NCBI RefSeq assembly: GCF_905220415.1
Contig: NC_059548.1
Coordinates: 7,194,501-7,258,500 of the forward strand
Length of the DNA stretch: 64,000 nt
Direction of reading: 5' to 3'
Source: Colias croceus
Taxonomy: Eukaryota; Arthropoda; Insecta; Lepidoptera; Pieridae
Shown here: positions 1 through 13,100 of the stretch, one piece after another
How the letters are laid out: the number at the start of each line of letters is the position of its first letter
Position numbering within the stretch: the stretch's first letter is position 1
Program-made: the position numbers and the translations under genes
Notes under the pieces: generated by a model
Databases searched by the model: none
The model's input: the letters and a program-made list of their open reading frames with translations, nothing else
Told to the model about the DNA's origin: nothing

Positions 1-3000
1 AGTTGCAGTCAAGTTTTGTGTATAGAATAAGGCGCTATTCTTCACTTTCTGAATGAAACATGAAGCGTCCGTTATTCGCGCTATATCATTTTATTTATAA
101 CATATTAAATTGATGGACTTTTGAGCTTTATTCTGCAGAAACCCTCACTAAAGATTGCTTAGGTATATGTTTGCGAATATGGTTCTATACAGTGTAAATG
201 TGGGGCTATATTAAATTATTATACATTTTTGAAGATCTCGTTTGACATCAAACAAACCAAAGGCTTTGAGTCCGGTAATACGATAGTTTCTTTGACATGA
301 TAACGAACGTCGCTCACCATTGAATATATAATATTGTATTGATGCAAGTTTTATACATTCCAGATGATATGCATGGTACGTAGATATTTTGTAATAAAAA
401 TGTTAATATTATTTAAGTGAGAATATAAATGATATTCCAACCACGTTTTCAGTCGCTAACCACGGCGCACCTCTAAAAGAGATAAAAACTTTTAATTGGA
501 ATTTTTAGTAGATTAAAACAATTATAACAGACGAGGTCGGTAAGAGAGTCGCTCAAGAATAATGTGTAGTACCGTCCCGGTGTACAGAGTATTTCATTAG
601 GATATTTTTGTTCTTAAGAAATTCATAATTCATAATTTTATTTTTGGTAAAAACCACATCTTTGTACCTGTACTTTGTGCTGGAAATGTACTAGTATCAG
701 CCGAAATATTGTTTATAAAGTTTCAGAATTCTTCTTGCTTGTTATATAATTATTTATTATACTTTGAAATTTCTTTGATCTTTGACTATTGAAATTTTTA
801 TACATTAATCAGAAGTTTTACTGTCAACACGGTAAGTAGTGATGTACTTGTACTACTTTACAATTATCCACAACATACTCAACAGATTGGCAGCCGAAAT
901 AAGGGCGTATTGATAATGCTGTACTATATTATAACTGCTAAACAAATCACCCACAATGAAACGTAATTTTTAAGTGCATGAGTTTCTATGTAATTTATTT
1001 TAACTGAATACTATCTTTGAAGACATTTACATACACACACGTATAGTATGTAACACACACAATTCAAATATTGCAAAATTTATTATATGTCATGTCGTAT
1101 CGTTCACAACGGTTATGCTTCAAACGCGTGAGTGGAAAGAGTTAAAAGGAGAACGGAATTTAAAGGTCCCATCCTAATCCTTAACCAAATATGAAAGGGA
1201 AATAGGCGCATTAGCCGCGCCAGTCATCAGCAGAATGAATCATTACTTGAAGAGTCCGCCAGTGGCTCGTGTCAAAGAGCTGAGCTCAAAGGTCCTCATG
1301 CCCCTCCCCCCCGCGCTGTGCCGCGCTCCTCCTCCCCCGCGCATGCCCGCCAGCAAGGGCTGATTGAAGGGCCACTCTAAAACCTCGACCAACCGCTCGT
1401 TCGCTTACATTCAAGGGTCGTATCTGGATTATAGGGCGCCAAAGCCTGCACCTTCATCAGATATGTATAAACGTGTTTGCAGTTCAGCAATTCAAACCCC
1501 GAAATTGTTGCTCGACTCTAATTTCGTTCCATTGAACGCGAGATATACATTTTTGCAACAAAAATGGTTCAATATACCTCGAATGGGCCAAAGGTTGGGA
1601 TAATTTTTTCAATGTGCAAAAATTCAATTACTTTTGTTGCATTATGAAATCAGTTTATATGGATCTTACATTAAGGATTTCCCTATCGTCCCATACAATA
1701 TTCGTGTCTTAAGGCGATGTTACGTGTAAGTTATTATAAGAGAGGTGCGTCAAGGGAAATGAATGTCGAGTAGGTCGACCCGTTGTCATTCATATTAGCT
1801 GCGACTGCTTAAATTTCTAATCACACAGTGGCAATCTACATTTCATCGTGTTAAATCGAAATACACACGATATAGCGACTGTCTCAGTTTAAGGGACTAA
1901 ATTAAATGTGTTTAATAGTTCTTTATTTCTTTAAGTAAATGTTGAATATTTGAAAGAAAAATGCCGTCTTATCAGGTAACGATTATGGTGTTAATCGTGA
2001 TGAATTCAATTCATTATTTTACGAGTTTCACATATTTCAATGAAATTAAATGTGACTCGTTTTGTATATATGTATTTCCTTTATAGCTATAAAACAGCGA
2101 TTTGAAGCATCGTCGATCATCGATCGCCTCTGCGGTTCGCAACATCTTTGTGGAACTATCAAAGCTCAAAAGTACCAACATTGTATAGCCTGAAATCCGT
2201 ACGACAAATAATAGGCAGCGCTGTTACGAAATCCGCATTGTTTCAAAGAGGACAGCGCAATGCGCATACATTATGTACACACTTAAAAATCAAGGAGCAT
2301 AAAAGCTTTGGGGAGCGAGTGCGCCTTAATAACGCTCACGAGCAACGAAGTCCGTCGTAACACAAAATGATTACACACATAAAGAACCTTATCTCTTTAC
2401 ACTCCGCGATGGCATAAACCGGTAACAGTCGGAAATAACTGTTCCACAACCGCTTGAATGTTTACGCGAATTTTACGCACCAATCTCGCCGCTGCGCTGT
2501 CGCTCGCTAGAAATTGAAAACGGAATTATGATGAAATAAAAAAGCAGTGAAATGCCCTCAATCTTACGCCAGCGCACCGATGAATGAGGTTTAAAACTAA
2601 CAATAAGGCACGATATCAATAGCAAATTGAAGCCCTAGATACTTCCGAGTATGTCCCAAATTCGATTTCTAATTAACGAACACATGACGGTCTGATGACG
2701 AAGCTCGTTCTGTACAGGTCGCCCGCGTAATTGTTGATTTTGTCCCTTTGCAAACAATCTAGATACGATGATGATGAAGCTTCCTATTGAAATCGATCGA
2801 ATACCTTATGTTTTGTACACTATTAGTGATTGCTGAAAACAACTAGTTACTAGTCAGTATGTTGCACTTTTTCAACACGAAATATGGCATAGACTGGTAA
2901 ACTATATTATGATTACAAATTGATGATAAATTATCGAGTTGAAATTTACCATCTATGAATGTATGAATCTACCTTACTTTTACTACAGAATTTTATTATC

Positions 3001-6000
3001 TATTTGATGCCATAGACTGCTACATAGATGAAAAAATATATGATAATACACAACATCAAAGTTGAAGAAGAAGTAAGATAAGAACACCTATTATTTACCT
3101 TGCAAGAAAAATAATTTACACGGCAAAATAATTTCTCAAATCCTCACTACAACGTAGTGTGCTTTTGAAATTTAAAAAAATAAAATTCAGAATAGTTAAC
3201 AATACATTACATAGAACATTTAGAACATTTTACTATTTTTATTAACATAGAACATTTTACCGTCGAGAATTTTTAATAAATAGATATCATCGTAGAGTGT
3301 CTACCACCGACGTAGAGTCGCGTAGCATTAAAAAGAACTATGCAATCCACAGTGACAATGTTGTAAATCTTTAGATCTGATTCGTTCATTTTGTAATAAT
3401 AAAAAAAAAACAATACAATATTCATACTGTGATTTTATGGAGTGCTGAGAGTCGATTACAATGACCTTGCATAATAAGGCAGCGGCGCCGGCACGACTCG
3501 TAGGTCGCTAGCGAACAAAACTGTGAAAGCGAATTCTAAAAGACTCTATAAGGTTCGTTTAGGGTTCATTCTTAAGTTGTAGGAAATTTCATGCTACGTC
3601 TGAGTCTAGTGGAGCGTGGTGCATGAGAAAACTTTTCACCTCGCTATGTCGCAATTCAAAGTATTCGAGAAATTTAATTTGTTGCAATTCAAACTTTCGT
3701 GATTATGAATTTTTGAATGTTGTAAAGAAATTAATCTTTATGTGAAATGATAAAATGTTGAATCTATTATTTGGAGTAATAATTAGCTTTAAGAGTTGAG
3801 TCGCTTGAGTTTCAACGTTTTATTCACTTCTTAACTTAAATGCTTTATAGAACTAATGGTTAAAAAGAAACGTCGTTGAATGGAAAATTAATGTCGTTCA
3901 TATATTTGTTGTAATGGAATATTCGTTAAAACAACTGTCGCATGAATTGATTGATGAATTTGGTCTCATATCGCTCTCTATTATTGAGGCAATTAAATAT
4001 TTATATTTCATCGGTACAATATATTTAATAAAGCGGAGTTAATTGATTCAGGATAATACGTGAAGTGGCACAGCGATCCGATAACCACATCAATGTAAAT
4101 GCGTTTTTAATTACCACGACTTCAATGTGAGCGTAATTTGAATCAGAAGTCAGAGCTTAATGATTCATCCGAGTATTTAAATAGAACAATTAAAAGCGGT
4201 CAAGCGTTCATTGTGTAAACATTTTTACGTCCGCTGCTGTTGCCGTGAGCTGTAAATTTGCATTTCACAGTCTTCCATTATGGTGTAGGAGCTGGTAACA
4301 CTTAACGTTAAGAGCTTGGGATTATTTAAGTTTTAATATTTTTCTTGGTGCAAATGTGTGTTGTATACAATGTTGTTGTTGATAGTTTTTAAGAGTGAAT
4401 GAAATTCTTGTGTCACACATATACATCAGATATCATTAAACTGTCGTAGCTCATCTACAAACTCCTGCGCAAAATACGATGAGATTATTATATTTGTAAT
4501 ATTTGCATTTTATACTTATCATAGATGTTTTAAGTATAAAATAATTCATATTTCCTGATACGACAGCGTACTTTTAAGACTAAATCAAAATATCTTAAAA
4601 TATATAGAGCAATTTCCTCATTCCAATAGATATTATAAAATCCATTCAACAGTGAATTATGATAATGGAAGGAATTTTTTACTGCAACTCATTGCACTTG
4701 ATATGATTTATACCTCCAGACTGTTTGCGTAAATAATTTTTAAATGTATTTTCAATATCGAGAGATTTTTTTGTAAACTTATCTTCTTTCAGGATTTATG
4801 TTAAGTAAATTGCTGAAAGAATAAGTTTTCTATAAAACATTGTATAAAATAAATTGTTCATGTTTATTTAAGTTAAAACTGATTTAGTCAGATTACTTCA
4901 CAAATTAAATTGGCGTTGTGATTGAAATTTTTTGGAAAACTAAAAATTTTAGTTTCTTTATTTAACGCGATAACATTTTTGTCATAGAAAAAGCATGTGT
5001 GTGATGTTCATTTTCAATTTGTATTCGATTGTTTGATTTTGATTGTTGTTGGTTGAAGTATTTTTTAGTCATACTTTTTAGTTTTTTTTAGTTAGGAATA
5101 AAAAATATTTAAATTCTAAACACAATCAGTTCTATGTGCTATATTAAAACCAAGCAATAGATAAAGTAGTAAGCCCTAAAACATGTCAATAAAGTGCGGT
5201 TGACTTCAGAGTTCAGTAACAACAGTAGAGGTTAAAATATTGGAAAGGCTTACATCGTAGGCAAACATTTTGATTGGTCTCTGCATGCAGCAGTTCGCTT
5301 CAAATATGAAATCGAATTTTAGACGATATAGGTATCCGTGTGAGTAGCAGCTTCTAGGTTCGCTTTATCCTTTATTCCAGGATTTTTTGAATACATTGTG
5401 AATTTTCCAGACTTGTCTTATTTATGCGATGTATGAAGTTATAAAAAATACTAGATCTGTAAATAGTATTAATGCCATTAATATATTACTGTTAATTTTT
5501 TATGATTCAATATTCGGCCAGATAAATTATTGGGATATAATTTAACTTTCATATAGGTATCTATTATGAAAGTTTAATTTCTTGTATAGGGAAGCTAAAT
5601 AGGTAAGAAGCGAAGGGAATTTTCTCAAACCCAAGCATTTCTCAAACTATATTATTATATTGACTATTATGAAGTTTTCTGGTCAAACGGGGCAACATAT
5701 CTTTTTCGTCCCTAATCTTCTTATCGTGTTATCGGATATTTAAACAAATCTTAAACGGACGTTTTGTGAAATTATGTATTCCTGTTGGAATTTTATTCTT
5801 TTCCTTATCTCTTATATAATTTATTGTAATTTATACTGTAACTGTCTCTTGTATATTATATTACATCAAAATAACTTATTGAGCACATTAAACTACATTA
5901 GGTTATCGAATATATTACTGATTTTAGTTTTTTCAGCATAGCCTTTATCCTCTAAAGTCTACTACGGGACTACAGATGAATCTAATCCAAATTAAAAGTG

Positions 6001-7439
6001 ACTAAGTTCTGTAATCATTTTGTAACTAATGTCTGTTTACGAGTATATCTGTGGAATATTAAACTACAATCCCCAACAAAACGCCCAACCCATAAAGTAA
6101 AAATTAGTGATTACTTTAGTTTAATTAAAATTATTTTATAATGGAAGTTTAAAATGTCTGTTAATCATAAGATATCAATCTGTACTTATTCAAAATATGC
6201 AATTATATACACGACAATAAACGGATTGTAATGATGTGTTGAAAGGGCTAAGCTAATAAATATCTATTTAACAAGAACTTGTAACTTTCTCTTAAAATTC
6301 ACAAAGTGAACTGAGAAATATTTCCTGCCTACCGTTTAAACGTTAACAATGAGAAAAGACATAACAATATTCTTAAAGCAAGGTTAATTCAATTAGAAAC
6401 GGCGAAGTAAATCTTCTCGTAAATATGGAAGTGTCAAAATTTGTAATTAAATAAAATAGGCGAAAGCTTTCTCTTTAATTATAGCAGCTGCTTTCTTTCC
6501 TTATCGCAATTTTATTACAATGACAATACGCAAGAGCTCGCCTATTAAATTATTTGTGTGAGATAACCGGAGGGCGGCAGCGGCTTAAGGCGAATTATTT
6601 ATACTGTACAAAAAACCTTTTCCGCTAAATGGCCTCTTTTAGTTATTTACTTATGCGTCTGGGATAATAAATCATAATGCTGTAAGCATACTGATGAGCG
6701 CGCTTGTACCTAATTCATACGCCTCATACTTGAGCTTAAGTACCCTTTGACAGCATCTTAATACGCGTACTATCCTGAGAATGTTAAAATATGTTCTTTT
6801 TATACGTAGTATTTTTAAATCTACCATATGCTTTCACAAGCAACGGTTAAACAGCGTTAAGAAATCCCTTTAAAAACTATTTTCCTGATCATTGATCTGA
6901 AATAAATCTTTTAATCCACCTGATGAAAAACAGAAGCGTATTAAGACAATGCACATCTGATGTGCCATTAAATCGAACGATTTTGTTCGCAGGAGTGGGT
7001 TCGGGTAAATTAAGCAAATTAAGAGCTGTAGCGTGAGGGAGCAATTACATTGCGATTGGCCCAACAAGCGACTAGCTATCTAGACCGTATCCAGTCGTAT
7101 CATTTTATCATAGATTTTCGCATTTACTCGTAATACTAAAGACATTCCTAATGTTTCGCAAAATATGTTTTAAAGATTTCTTTGCAAAGTTTGACCAACT
7201 TCCTGACATTTATTATTTGTATTAGGAAGACATCAAAACTTTATTAAACATAAAGTTACCACGCGCAAAAGTAAATAAAATATAGAAAACATATTAACCC
7301 AGAATTAAAAATATCAATACCCATAAAAACATAATATCAGTCGCCGTTCATTACGGATATCGTAAACCTGTTGAAAAACGAAAATGAACTGAAACCGCAT
7401 GTAAAAGGAAAAGCAACGAAATGACACGTTATCAAATAA
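1..7439. other. Noncoding stretch, inferred MMP intron
   Basis: AT-rich DNA without a supported gene. Apart from the C-rich island at 1240-1420, the region 2090-2510 is somewhat richer in G+C and carries a 70-codon plus-strand open frame with no recognisable domain. A small CG-rich patch lies at 3480-3510 and an imperfect hairpin at about 5542-5575. I looked for MMP cysteine-switch and HExGH codons on the minus strand and did not find them. Confidence 0.5.
1240..1420. promoter_or_regulatory. GC-rich island, possible regulatory element
   Basis: A C-rich patch with CCCCTCCCCCCC and CCTCCTCCCCCGCGC tracts and many CG dinucleotides stands out from flanking AT-rich DNA. The poly-C/GC-box tracts would suit Sp/KLF or GAGA-type factors. 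The 79-codon open frame on the plus strand over it has no recognisable domain and is probably a result of composition. Confidence 0.25.
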
Positions 7440-7870
7440 AACAGCTGTAATGCAGGCGCGTGGGCGGGCGGTACGGCCGAGCCTATCGACTCGCCAACGC
7501 GCGTGCACTCACTCACCTCAAGGTCACCCACCAGCGCCGCCGGACCGACCGAGCCCTACACTCGGGCCCATAGCCCACCTTCAAATCTTATTAGTTACAT
7601 GCTATCAAAAGTGAGTGGATACTTCCGAAATTTTCCCGGGAGAGGGCGTCGGCGCCCAAACCATCCCTGAGAAAACTGACGGACGTCACTGCTCCTCGAC
7701 GCCTTTTATAGCGAGAGGAGGGGCGGGGCGGGGCCGCGAGTTGCGCCGTCGATTCGCGACTCGATAAATAAATTAATTAAAAGTGCAAGTGAGTGATCGC
7801 CGCGTGCAGTCCCGTGAAGTCGTCTAGAGCTTCCCTTTAATTGGAGTTTCAGGTTCGCCGGACGTAAGCC
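7440..7870. promoter_or_regulatory. GC-rich, possibly divergent promoter inside the MMP intron
   Basis: A CpG-rich island in AT-rich DNA. For the plus strand it shows a TATA-like TTTTATA at 7704-7710, a tandem GC box GGGGCGGGGCGGGG starting at about 7720, and a possible donor CAA|GTGAGT at 7788/7789. For the minus strand there is a donor CTTGAG|GTGAGT at 7517/7516. The two donors point away from each other about 270 bp apart, as at a bidirectional promoter. No coding frame follows on either side. It may start a noncoding RNA or an alternative transcript, or act as an enhancer. Confidence 0.4.
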
Positions 7871-8312
7871 TGCATTTAATGGCTATATGAAAATATGCAT
7901 AATTGACTTTCAGCTTGCGATCTCCGTTCATGTATACTTATAAACAACGCCACGCTGAAATCTGTGAAATGGATTGAGATTTGATGGTCTCTAGACGTTA
8001 GCCGTCTCAAAGGGAGTCAATTAGTGAGAGCGGCAATTGCACCTTTGGCACAATGATACTGTAACGAATTTACAGTTGTAGGAGGGTCAATCTCCTTCAG
8101 AAGCACGGCTCCATTAATAAGCTTTCAAGACTATTAGAAAATAACAATAATTGATTATTATGTATAACTTCAATCAAGTTAAGAAGTTATTCAAATACGA
8201 GAGCAGGTTTTTAAATTCAATTTCAACATTAAGGCATGATGTTAGAAGTACTAAATCATGTTACGCATAAAGTTTTAATTGATTTTGTATTATTATCGAT
8301 TTTGAAAAAAAA

Positions 8313-8483
8313 TCTTATATATAAAAATGAATCGCAAAATGTGTTGGTAAGCGCATAACTCGAGAACGGCTGAACCGATTTCGAAAATTCTTTTTTATTA
8401 TATTCCTTGAAGTACGAGGATGGTTCTTATGTAGAGAAAACGTAAATATGTACCACGGGCGAAGCCGGGGCGGTCCGCTAGTA
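8313..8483 (+). mobile_element. SINE-like retroelement copy (GGGCGAAGCCGGGGCGG tail)
   Basis: The body contains 'CTCGAGAACGGCTGAACCGA' and the 3' end reads CCACGGGCGAAGCCGGGGCG followed by GCTAGTA. I recognise this tail from short non-LTR-derived repeats spread through lepidopteran genomes. A second copy of the same subfamily lies inverted at 12930-13100. It has no coding capacity. Confidence 0.7.
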
Positions 8484-9619
8484 GCTAATAAAATAGTAAT
8501 AGAACGATTTTGTGTTTTTTTGATTACATGAAATGCCCCAAAAATTTCTATTACTTAATCGGGACGGAACAATTAATGCAATAAGTTATTTTAGAGATAA
8601 GATAGAGTTAGGATGTCTCAGAATACAATATAATATTATCTACTTATACGGAACTGCTATAAATAATTGGAAAAATAGTGTTTTCAGGTCACATAAGAGA
8701 TAAATCTAATAAAGTTCTAAGAAACACTATATTGAAGCTGGTTTCTACGGTTGCTTTGACGTTTAAATTAAAGAATCTCGCGAGATATCGTTATCTACAG
8801 GAATTGCACTTATCACGCTTATTTCTTGTGACTTCTTCGAAGTGCATTACACGTAGTAGTCGAGTTTCAACTCGCATCTTATAAAATACATACACATTTA
8901 GATCGCTCTTATGGAATATATTCGGATATGTTCAAATAGCTGTACAATATTTTATAAGCAATTTAAGGCGATTTTATTTTTCTAAACTTTTCAAAAAAAA
9001 TTGTGCTTAACATTATTGAAAATCAAATCGATTTATGTGTTTTTCGTATACGTTATCTGATGATGTTATTTGACAAAAAAAAAAAACTGGGCCGGGCCGT
9101 ACACAATATATTTTTAAAAAAGAGCCGACAGGTATCATAAAACTTAAGTAACAACGGTCACCCATAAGCATTTACTTAGGTCACGTGTCGCCCAACCCCA
9201 TAGCGTTTGCAATGTGAAAGTAATAGGGAAAATAAAACTCTTTGACAAACAACTTTTCTTTTACCTTGAGTAAGTTAATTAAAATTCAGAAAACAGCCCA
9301 TTGAAATGTAGTCATTTCGAAATACAGTTACCTACTGAAGCTGTATAAGAAATTTTCATGATGAAACAATAGGTCGAAAATGATTTAAAATTTGATACAT
9401 TTATCTTAGCAGAAGTGTACAATTATTTGTAACGTTTTTAAGCAAAAATATTCAAATTTTACTCTATCCACGAGCGCTATAAGTTAATAATGCAGATGCA
9501 ATCCGATGCATTGATTCAGAAATGATTAGCAATTTAATATCAATTGTTTTAGTAGCCTAGTAGATCATAATATATAATTTTATTTTTGTTGAGTGCAAAT
9601 TTTTGTAGAAAAGATAACT

Positions 9620-9728
9620 GCCCCCCTAGCCAAGTAGATACGTTATCTACAGCTTACGTCAATCTCATACATTCGTAGTCTATTCTACTGAACGCTACGC
9701 TAACAGAAAGCCACTTGGCTAGGGGGGC
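9620..9728. mobile_element. Short MITE with 16-bp terminal inverted repeats
   Basis: GCCCCCCTAGCCAAGT (9620-9635) is the exact reverse complement of ACTTGGCTAGGGGGGC (9713-9728). The interior is about 77 bp of noncoding sequence. I could not define a target-site duplication. Confidence 0.7.
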
Positions 9729-10961
9729 TGGGTTACCAGAATAAGACGTGTAGAAATTGGGTAGCGACAATTTTGAGGAATCAAAGCTCATGAATATTGC
9801 ATATTATTATATTTTAATTTAGTATATATAAACATATGTAACTGGTTTATACCAGTGTACTGACCCTCCGCATGCTTGAATGAAGCAAGCTATCTTTGTG
9901 TAAATTTATTCATTGAGTTTGCAACATAATATGTTTTTGTATATGCACGAATATGTTATAAGGAACTTTAATTTTCTGTATAAAATGAAATAAATTGTAT
10001 TATGAGATTATCTTTTGTAATGTGTACTTTATGCTCCTTAATGTGTTATATTGATATAAGGTTTTCAGTTCGAACAATGGTTAAGAATAAAAAAATATAC
10101 CAATTTTTGTATGTTTTCTGAAAATGTACCGATATAACCGCAAAGTAATAAAACAAACAGGTGTTTTTCTCTATCTAAATATAATGACAGTATTTTGATA
10201 AAAAAATAAATATATTCTTCGATCATAGTGCTTAAGGTTTTTACGATTTTATAAATATATAAATTACATTATTAGGTTGTTAAGTTCACACGAAAAGGAT
10301 GAAAAAGCGGTTTAATTTAGTTAGACCAACAAATTATTACCTATTCATATACAGAAACACTAGTCACTACTATTTCTACACGTGCTAAAGTTTATGCCAT
10401 ACTTAATTGTAGCTATAATGGCCATTCTAAGATTTTAATAATATTTATCTAATCAAGGTACAAAGTATGAACAAAAAGCAAATCAATACCAACTTATACT
10501 ACGATTGTTTAACATTGGTATATTTTTCATTCAAATTCAGAGTTGGTGCCGTGAAAATGTTTTATATTTCGTAACGACGATGAATACATACAAAATTGTA
10601 TTTTATTTACACTTTTATCGAGACAGTCCTAATAGGGTTTCGCACTAATCAGACAATCAATACGTTGATATATGAAACGTATGGGGCGGCCGTTGAACTC
10701 TTGAAGTGTGGTCATGTTGTATCCACTATTATAATAATATAGTGAGAGTTTATTCCTTGAAAATTCGATCGACTTTGTATAACTTGGCATCATTTTTTAT
10801 CACTTTTATAAATTATTTTTCCTATTCAGTATACATCAATTATACAGAATATAATTTGGAAGAGCAAAATTAAAAAAAAAATATTGTCAGAATATCCAAA
10901 TATAAATGTTTTCAAATAATAAGATCAGTATAAAAAGTTAATTATTCATTAAGTAAAAACC

Positions 10962-10970
10962 AAAAAAAAA
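10962..10970 (-). terminator. Pol III terminator of tRNA-Lys(TTT)
   Basis: Nine consecutive T on the minus strand (nine A on plus) start two bases downstream of the tRNA 3' end. Confidence 0.85.
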
Positions 10971-10972
10971 GC

Positions 10973-11045
10973 CGCCCGAACAGGGACTTGAACCCTGGAC
11001 CCTTGGATTAAAAGTCCAATGCTCTACCGACTGAGCTATCCGGGC
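10973..11045 (-). tRNA. tRNA-Lys (anticodon TTT)
   Basis: The minus strand reads a complete 73-nt cloverleaf. The acceptor arm GCCCGGA pairs with TTCGGGC. The D arm is GCTC/GAGC. The anticodon stem TTGGA/TCCAA encloses loop CTTTTAA with anticodon TTT, and the T arm is CAGGG/CCCTG around TTCAAGT. The discriminator base is G and no intron is present. Box A lies in the D arm and box B in the T arm. A run of nine T on the minus strand (plus-strand A at 10962-10970) follows directly as Pol III terminator. It decodes AAA (and AAG by wobble). It lies in the MMP intron, in the same orientation as the host gene. Confidence 0.97.
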
Positions 11046-12489
11046 TCGTGTAGGCTGTTTCGAAATTAACATTTAGAATCGCATTGGTACTTACGACGTT
11101 ACGTTTGTAAGTTCCATTAATTGAAATGACGATCCGTCAACAATAATATTTAAAAAATGGCTGATTATAATTACAACCTTCTGTTTATAATAAATATAAT
11201 TTATGTCTTTTTATCTCATTGCGACATATTATATTTAATTGTTAAACATAATATATACCTATTAATTATTATTAATACATTGTATGTATATTTTAATTAC
11301 ACCGCGTCGTTATGTATTACATTGTAATCAAATACAAAAGATTTGTTGGATCTAAGATTGTTGCAAGATTTTAAGCCGTGCAGCCACTCAACGCACAGTT
11401 AACTTTTACGATTTCTTTTTAAAGGGAAACGTTAAGTTTTAAGTTAGATTATATTATGGAATTCTCATACCGATAGTTTTCTTCATTTTCTATTTAGGAT
11501 AAAGTCAAATCAAATCCTGTATTAATTTAAAATGCCATGTGTCTTTTTAAAGCCTTAGGATAAGATTTCTTTGCAACTTAAGTAATATTAAGTCTACGGG
11601 GATATAAATTCGCAGGTATATATAATATATATCTTAGAAATAATTGTATGATATAGATATGGGTGAAAAATACTAGGTAGGTAATATAAGCATTGAGCAG
11701 AACGTGACGACCTTATTAACAAAAATTAAAACCGTTGAAATCTTATTCATTCAATCTATTTTGTGTATAAAAATAATTAATAGTTTAATAGGCTAGTTTT
11801 GGATAAGAAGTTATATATAGGAAATTCTGTAATGTGAGAAACATCACCGATAACAAGTTCATCACAATATAAGTATGCAAATTGAACACACTATAGTTGC
11901 ATATAACTATAAGACGTATTTGTCTGTCCTTGTAATGATGGTTTCCACGCGCACGCCATCGCGTGGGGGCGCAAAGTGCGATGTACTGTGGAATGGGTAT
12001 TGAAATGTCAACCCAATTCCTAAGCCTTGGGGTAGCGGGTAGCGTGTATTAAAATGTCCTAACAGCTTATAACTTTTACGTGAAAATGTCCGAGTGAATT
12101 TAATAGGGATTAGGGAGTCCATTTTTTACAAAAGCTAGTTTGAATTATATCCGCTTTATTCTATATACGTAGGTACATATTCACGTGTCTCATGTAACAT
12201 AAGTATTTTATGGATTGTTATGAACACTTAAATTAAATCATATCTTTTGACAAAAAAATATACTTTTATATACTTATAAGATTTGTGATATGCGTACAAG
12301 GGCAAAATCTTAGAACAAACGACGAATTTGCATATTAACATATTGCATAGTGTTGCTCTACAAAATATAATGAAAATATATTCTATCCTGCTTAAATACC
12401 ATGTTAATAACACAGTTATCTGTAAACCAATTGTTAAACCTTCAATATCATTTCACGTGTGTTAATAATTCGAATCTCCATAATATTAT

Positions 12490-12570
12490 TTCTCCATACT
12501 GGATTCGCGTGGCGATGACAGCGCCGCGCACGGCGGGAGACGAAACGGGCCCGTCACTAAGTTGTCACTG
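12490..12570. promoter_or_regulatory. Small CpG-rich island
   Basis: A patch of about 80 bp with GCGCCGCGCACGGCGGGAG and nearby GGGCCCG, compositionally unlike its surroundings. No open frame or splice signal is associated with it. It could be a cis-regulatory element. Confidence 0.2.
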
Positions 12571-12929
12571 ACATCGTGAAAGCAATACCGTTATATCAGT
12601 TACTATTGTGTCCGATGTTCCCGACACAAAGCTTGTTTACATTTCATAACGCGCAGTGTGGCGAATAATTACACTAATACGAAAATAATCATTTTTAATT
12701 TTGTTGAGCTTGATACTTTTATTTTATTGCTACTTTTATTTTATTGCTTTATGTACGTGAAAGAAGGTTTTTTTAATAAAAATATTTAGGAGTTCAATTA
12801 AGAAAAACATTAAAGATACACGAAATAATAACATAATTTAGTTGAGATATGATATTTGGAAACTGTAAGTTTTATAACTTCAGTAGGTAGGTACCTAGTT
12901 ATAAAATTTTTAACTTAAAGTTTATATGA

Positions 12930-13100
12930 AACTAGCGGTCCGCCCCGGCTTCGCCCGTGGTACATATTAACGTTTTCTCTACATAAGAACCATCCTCGTA
13001 CTTCAAGGAATATAATAAAAAAAGAATTATCGAAATCGGTTCAGCCGTTCTCGAGTTATGGAATTACAACGAAAAGTGGCATTGATTTTTATATATTAGA
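12930..13100 (-). mobile_element. SINE-like retroelement copy, inverted relative to the 8.3-kb copy
   Basis: It begins on the plus strand with ACTAGCGGTCCGCCCCGGCT, the reverse complement of the 8313-8483 tail, and matches that copy through the 'AACGGCTGAACCGATTTCGA' region. It differs by small substitutions and indels. Confidence 0.7.

Noticed and set aside
7517..7585. A further MMP exon ending CTTGAG|GTGAGT with a basic RSVRRRWW stretch recalling a furin site
   Set aside because: The frame has stops 12 nt further upstream, the acceptor is poor, and there is no cysteine-switch or TGxxDxxT motif. It fits a noncoding first exon better.
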